DNA from: Reticulitermes lucifugus
Taxonomy: Eukaryota > Arthropoda > Insecta > Blattodea > Rhinotermitidae
DNA: 64,000 nt
Reading direction: 5' to 3'
Assembly: GCA_026260175.1 (NCBI GenBank)
Contig: JAKCWW010000041.1
Coordinates: forward strand, 29,489 to 93,488
Shown here piece after piece: positions 60,606 to 64,000 of this stretch (positions are counted from its first letter, which is position 1; each line of letters opens with the position of its first letter). The notes under the pieces were generated by a model, which was given only the letters and a program-made list of their open reading frames with translations, searched no databases and was not told where the DNA came from. Made by a program: the position numbers and the translations under genes.

Positions 60606-61314
60606 AATGAAGCACAATTGCACCACTAACTTTACATTACGAATTTTATGGAACACTTTTGGCAAAATTATATTTGTTCGCTTGTATTCAGACGAAATTT
60701 TATATCTAAACTCTTCTGGTTCTGACTCATATTACGTCTATTTGTGTAAATAACAACAGATCTACTTACCTGACATACCAAATTGCAGTTTCCTGTGTGT
60801 ATGTCATTAATGGCAAAACACAGACAACCTCATTTCTACATAGACTATATTAATTAATTCACAACTGTAAGAAATAATCCACAAAAAAAATCTGAAAGTA
60901 ATTCAAATCATATTCTTCAAGACAAAGTAACACACTATTGTCCATTCCCCACCTTTAGGAGTTCCAAATTAACGATTTATTGTCCCAGATCAATGCGCTT
61001 GGATAACAGTTAAAATTGCCTTGCAAAACGTGTGTTACTATTAAACCTAACCTGATTTGTTTACAATGAATCCAGATCAATCCAACTCCCAACGCATATA
61101 AGTTACATTACACCTATTCAGTTTATGGCTTGTTGGTTGCTTCCTAAGTACCTAACGATGCTTAATCATTTACGACGGAAATATATGCAAATACAAGTAA
61201 AAAGTTGTATGAAAGAAACTGTTGAGGCCTTGTTCCATACTGTTCAAATTATTGTCCTATTACAAGGTACATCGGTCCAAAGTCGAGTTCTGTCATACAA
61301 ATTAGACTTACTAT
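60606..61314. other. unassigned AT-rich stretch
   Basis: Nothing recognised. Confidence 0.5.
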
Positions 61315-61480
61315 TAGATCAATGGAGCATAGCATATTCTGAAAGTCTTACAAGTTCCCAGCATTTTATAAAAGGCAGTGTTTATTGTCCATTCTACAGA
61401 ACATAATCGGAGCCATTTTCAATCAGTACATGACTATTTCTTTAAGGCGCCCTTTAATATTATCCTCTATATCCTCTATA
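61315..61480 (-). mobile_element. LINE 3' end, degenerate
   Basis: CAATGGAGCATAGCATATTC, TGAAAGTCTTACAAGTTCCC, AGCATTTTAT and CCTTTAATATTATCCTCTAT parallel the plus-strand order of the 7.2 kb copy (CCATGGAGCAGAGTCCTTCC; GATTTTATGG; TTTTAATATTATCCTCATAT). Confidence 0.5.
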
Positions 61481-63114
61481 CATAGATCTCTCAAGAAAGT
61501 CTGCTTAAGATTTTTCGATTAAACTTTTCCATTTTGCTACTTAATGTGCTTTTTCCAATCAATGTAAGCGGATATAAACGAAGAAAAATAAATATTTATC
61601 CAAATAAATCGGAGTTTGGTGTTTAAATTTGTAATTGCAGATAAAAATTAAGGTATTTTATCCTATATCTTTGGCATCCCTGATGAAAGTAAATTAATAA
61701 GCAACAAAGGAAGGGCAACGACAGATAAAGGCAAAAGCAGATAGAAGGTGTGGCGAACTTGCGCCATTACACTACAAATCCACTCCCTACTTTGTGGGTA
61801 TAATAATGAGTAATATTTATTTGACAGGGCCAGTCTTAAATTTCTACATTTAACGACAAGCACCACCGGCAGCACCACCTTGCCACAGCTTGACGTAAAA
61901 TTATTATCCTCTGGTTTCTTCTCTTATAATGGTTACGTAATATTTATTGTAATATTTCATAGCATATGAGTATGAGATATGTTTTACCCTTTGAACAACA
62001 TGCGGTTTTGTTAAAACAATTTCGTAGGAATGCTTAACAGTCTTCCTATAATTTTAATCGTTCATAAGTCATAGAAGTTTATATTTATTTCAATTTGCAT
62101 CAAACCCAGAGACCTAATTAAATGTGTTTAGCAGTTTATTAAAAGTAACTTTTTAAACTAATGATGATGTTTCAACTTTAGATTTATTCAGAAAATACTT
62201 CCGACGAGTACGTAGTTATTGGTACAGTCAACCAAATAAGTCTACCGTAAAGCAAAACAGGAAAATTGCTACATACTTAGCAATGTAAATACCTGAAATT
62301 TCCTTCTTCTTCCATATCAACATGGCAGCAGCGCTGCCCTGAAAAAAAGTACTCTATTGTTGAAAGCCAAAGTGGGCCGTTGCCAACTCCAGAAAACTCC
62401 GAGTAATTAGGGTTCTATACGTATTAACTACAAGTACTGAGACTACGAGTGTATTAGCAATATGATGTATGTGGCTAGCTGTGTTTGTGACTGTTTAGAA
62501 AAGGCAAGCTTACTGCCCGATACTTGGATACCACATATTCTTCATAACTTTCAGCCACATTATCTCCTGTGAATATTCTATTAACTTTTTAAGATCTCTA
62601 ATAAATTCTTTCTTCCCTGCTACTGCAACTCGCTTAATTTCACTTACTTAGAGCGCAGTAGGTTAGACTGGTGTTCTATTTATGTTTCGGGTAAATGTGT
62701 TTCCTCCATTTTCAGGTTGTGTTAAATATTTTAAGGTTGATATTCACAGTTATAAGAACCTCAAATCTAACAAATGTTTGGCTGATTGTAATTAATATAT
62801 GCCACAGTCAACACTAGACATATTTCCATAGAATTCACAAACATACGACATTCCAGAAAATGAAGCAATTGCGTCTAGAAATTGAGTGTTATTTAAAGAG
62901 AAGTTATCTTACTGAAGACTTGTCTTTCTCTTGTAAATATTCTCACGTATATTCAGGTAGGACGCTAAGCAGACGACACCCAAATATCAAGCACTGTATT
63001 AGAAAACATAAGGAATTCAATTGTCCCACAGATCATTTCATACCAAATACATTTCCATTTAGTTTAGTGGTTTCAGATATCATTCTTATCACATATCAAG
63101 GAAACTCCTAAAAA
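61481..63114. other. unassigned AT-rich stretch
   Basis: No gene recognised. A short GC-rich palindrome GGCAGC-AGC-GCTGCC lies near 62,324-62,338 (GGCAGCAGCGCTGCC). Confidence 0.5.
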
Positions 63115-63365
63115 AGCAAGATGGCCTCCAGCCCTTCTAGGCCTCCCTGTGCGAAGGGGAGTTGCTGCAGAGAGAACTCCAGTTCTATTTCCTTGTGTCT
63201 TCTTCTTTTTCTTTCTCCCTGTCTCTGGTTGACTATAAAACTTGGCGGTTCATGTGCTCCCCACTCCAGTGGGCCGGCAATAAAACAGAACTCTATCCCT
63301 AACCAGCTCTCTGACACCAATCCCATGGATGGATCAGTTCTCATTCAAGATGTGAAGCCATAATC
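63115..63365 (+). other. GC-rich island of unknown nature
   Basis: A sharply bounded, GC-richer block in AT-rich DNA, starting GCAAGATGGCCTCCAGCCCT. AAGATGGC resembles a YY1-type site common near transcription starts. The plus strand has an 80-codon frame from the ATG at 63121 with a hydrophobic stretch; the minus strand has a 78-codon frame. Neither shows a domain I know. It could be an unidentified transposon fragment, a processed copy, or an exon. It appears only once in the window. Confidence 0.35.
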
Positions 63366-63495
63366 TAAAACTTATCTACGACGATCTCGGTATCACAGTG
63401 TAGGCCTAATAACGATATGAAATAAAGTAAACTAAAACTGGTCCATAATATTAATATAATAATATATTTAGAAAAGAGTAAAATAAACTTAACTA

Positions 63496-64000
63496 TAGGC
63501 CTATAGCTTTGTGACATCGTGTATTATGCTTTAAAGTGCACACAACTGTAGGCCTATAGCTTTGTGACATCATGTATTATGCTTTAAAGTGCACACAACT
63601 GTAGGCCTATAGCTTTGTGACATTATGTATTATGCTTTAAAGTGCACAAAATTATAGGCCTATATCTTTGTGACATCATGTAGTATACTTTAAGGTGCAC
63701 ACAACTACAGGCTTATATCTTTGTGACATCATGCAGTATGCTTTAAAGTGCACACAAATGTAGGCCTATAGCTTTGTGACATCATGTAGTATGCTTTAAA
63801 GTGCACACAACTGTAGGCCTATAGCTTTGTGACATCATGTAGTATGCTTTAAAGTGCACAAAATTATAGGCCTATATCTTTGTGACATCATGTAGTATGC
63901 TTTAAAGTGCACACAACTGTAGGCCTATATCTTTGTGACATCATGTATTATGCTTTAAAGTGCACAAAATTATAGGCCTATATCTTTGTGACATCATGTA
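63496..64000. repeat. 53-bp tandem satellite, continues past window end
   Basis: At least 9.5 head-to-tail units of exactly 53 bp (starts 63496, 63549, 63602, 63655, 63708, 63761, 63814, 63867, 63920, 63973). Each unit reads TAGGCCTATAGCTTTGTGAC, ATCATGTATTATGCTTTAAA, GTGCACACAACTG with few changes. Variant sites (TATTATG/TAGTATG, CACACAACTG/CACAAAATTA, TAGCTTTG/TATCTTTG) are shuffled between units, as expected for unequal exchange or gene conversion. The unit contains the 12-bp palindrome TATAGGCCTATA and the palindromes TTTAAA and GTGCAC. The array runs off the window. Confidence 0.97.

Noticed and set aside
63496-64000. CRISPR-like array
   Set aside because: The 53-bp units are tandem without unique spacers, and the genome is eukaryotic; it is a satellite.

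Overview
This 64 kb window is AT-rich, repeat-laden DNA from a large animal genome, almost certainly an insect. I infer a cockroach/termite-type (Blattodea) genome. The SINE heads, a non-LTR retrotransposon 3' end with a TTAG-type tail, and the abundance of TAGGCCTA look like repeat families I associate with that group, but no gene here fixes the species. No complete protein-coding gene can be supported. Most open frames are short, AT-rich and motif-free, or lie inside transposon remnants. The window is best read as intergenic or deep intronic.

Layout. (1) Bases 1-7.2 kb: mostly unassigned DNA with a striking 29-bp perfect palindrome at 1.75 kb inside a small insertion with a target-site duplication. 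(2) 7.2-17 kb: the 3' end of a LINE (minus strand, recognisable C-terminal codons), then SINE fragments. (3) 17-25 kb: unassigned DNA, then SINE insertions at 20.8 and 23.5 kb and a truncated LINE at 24.4 kb, all with target-site duplications, plus a second perfect 29-bp-arm hairpin at 24.0 kb. (4) 25-42 kb: SINEs, LINE tails, microsatellites and several copies of a short repeat with a GAAACGTC core. (5) 42-50 kb: more SINE/LINE debris and a long imperfect inverted repeat at 49.8-50.1 kb. (6) 50.8-51.2 kb: the only plausible host exon, a GC/CpG-richer block with a strong start context and a consensus splice donor. (7) 51-63 kb: dense old repeats. (8) 63.1-63.4 kb: a GC-rich island of unknown nature, then a 53-bp tandem satellite from 63,496 running off the window end.

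Repeat families defined from internal comparison: SINE-A (20.8, 37.1 kb), SINE-B (about ten copies or fragments), SINE-C (25.3, 32.8 kb), SINE-D (44.3, 57.0 kb); a LINE 3' end (about ten copies); a GTCTGTCTGTCC-type repeat (38.2, 42.1, 53.9, 55.8 kb); and the most interesting one, here called the HHL repeat. HHL has a core of the form CTGANGAT-stem-loop-GAAACGTC, followed by a conserved tail close to ACCACACGGCGTNATATCCCAGAAGA, in about 16 places. It often occurs as two copies arranged head to head. The core resembles the hammerhead ribozyme consensus, and inverted terminal repeats with hammerhead motifs are known from Penelope-like retroelements. That link is an inference from memory. No ORF for such an element is present here.

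Both runs of N (20,861-20,910 and 37,201-37,359) fall at the same internal point of the SINE-A element.
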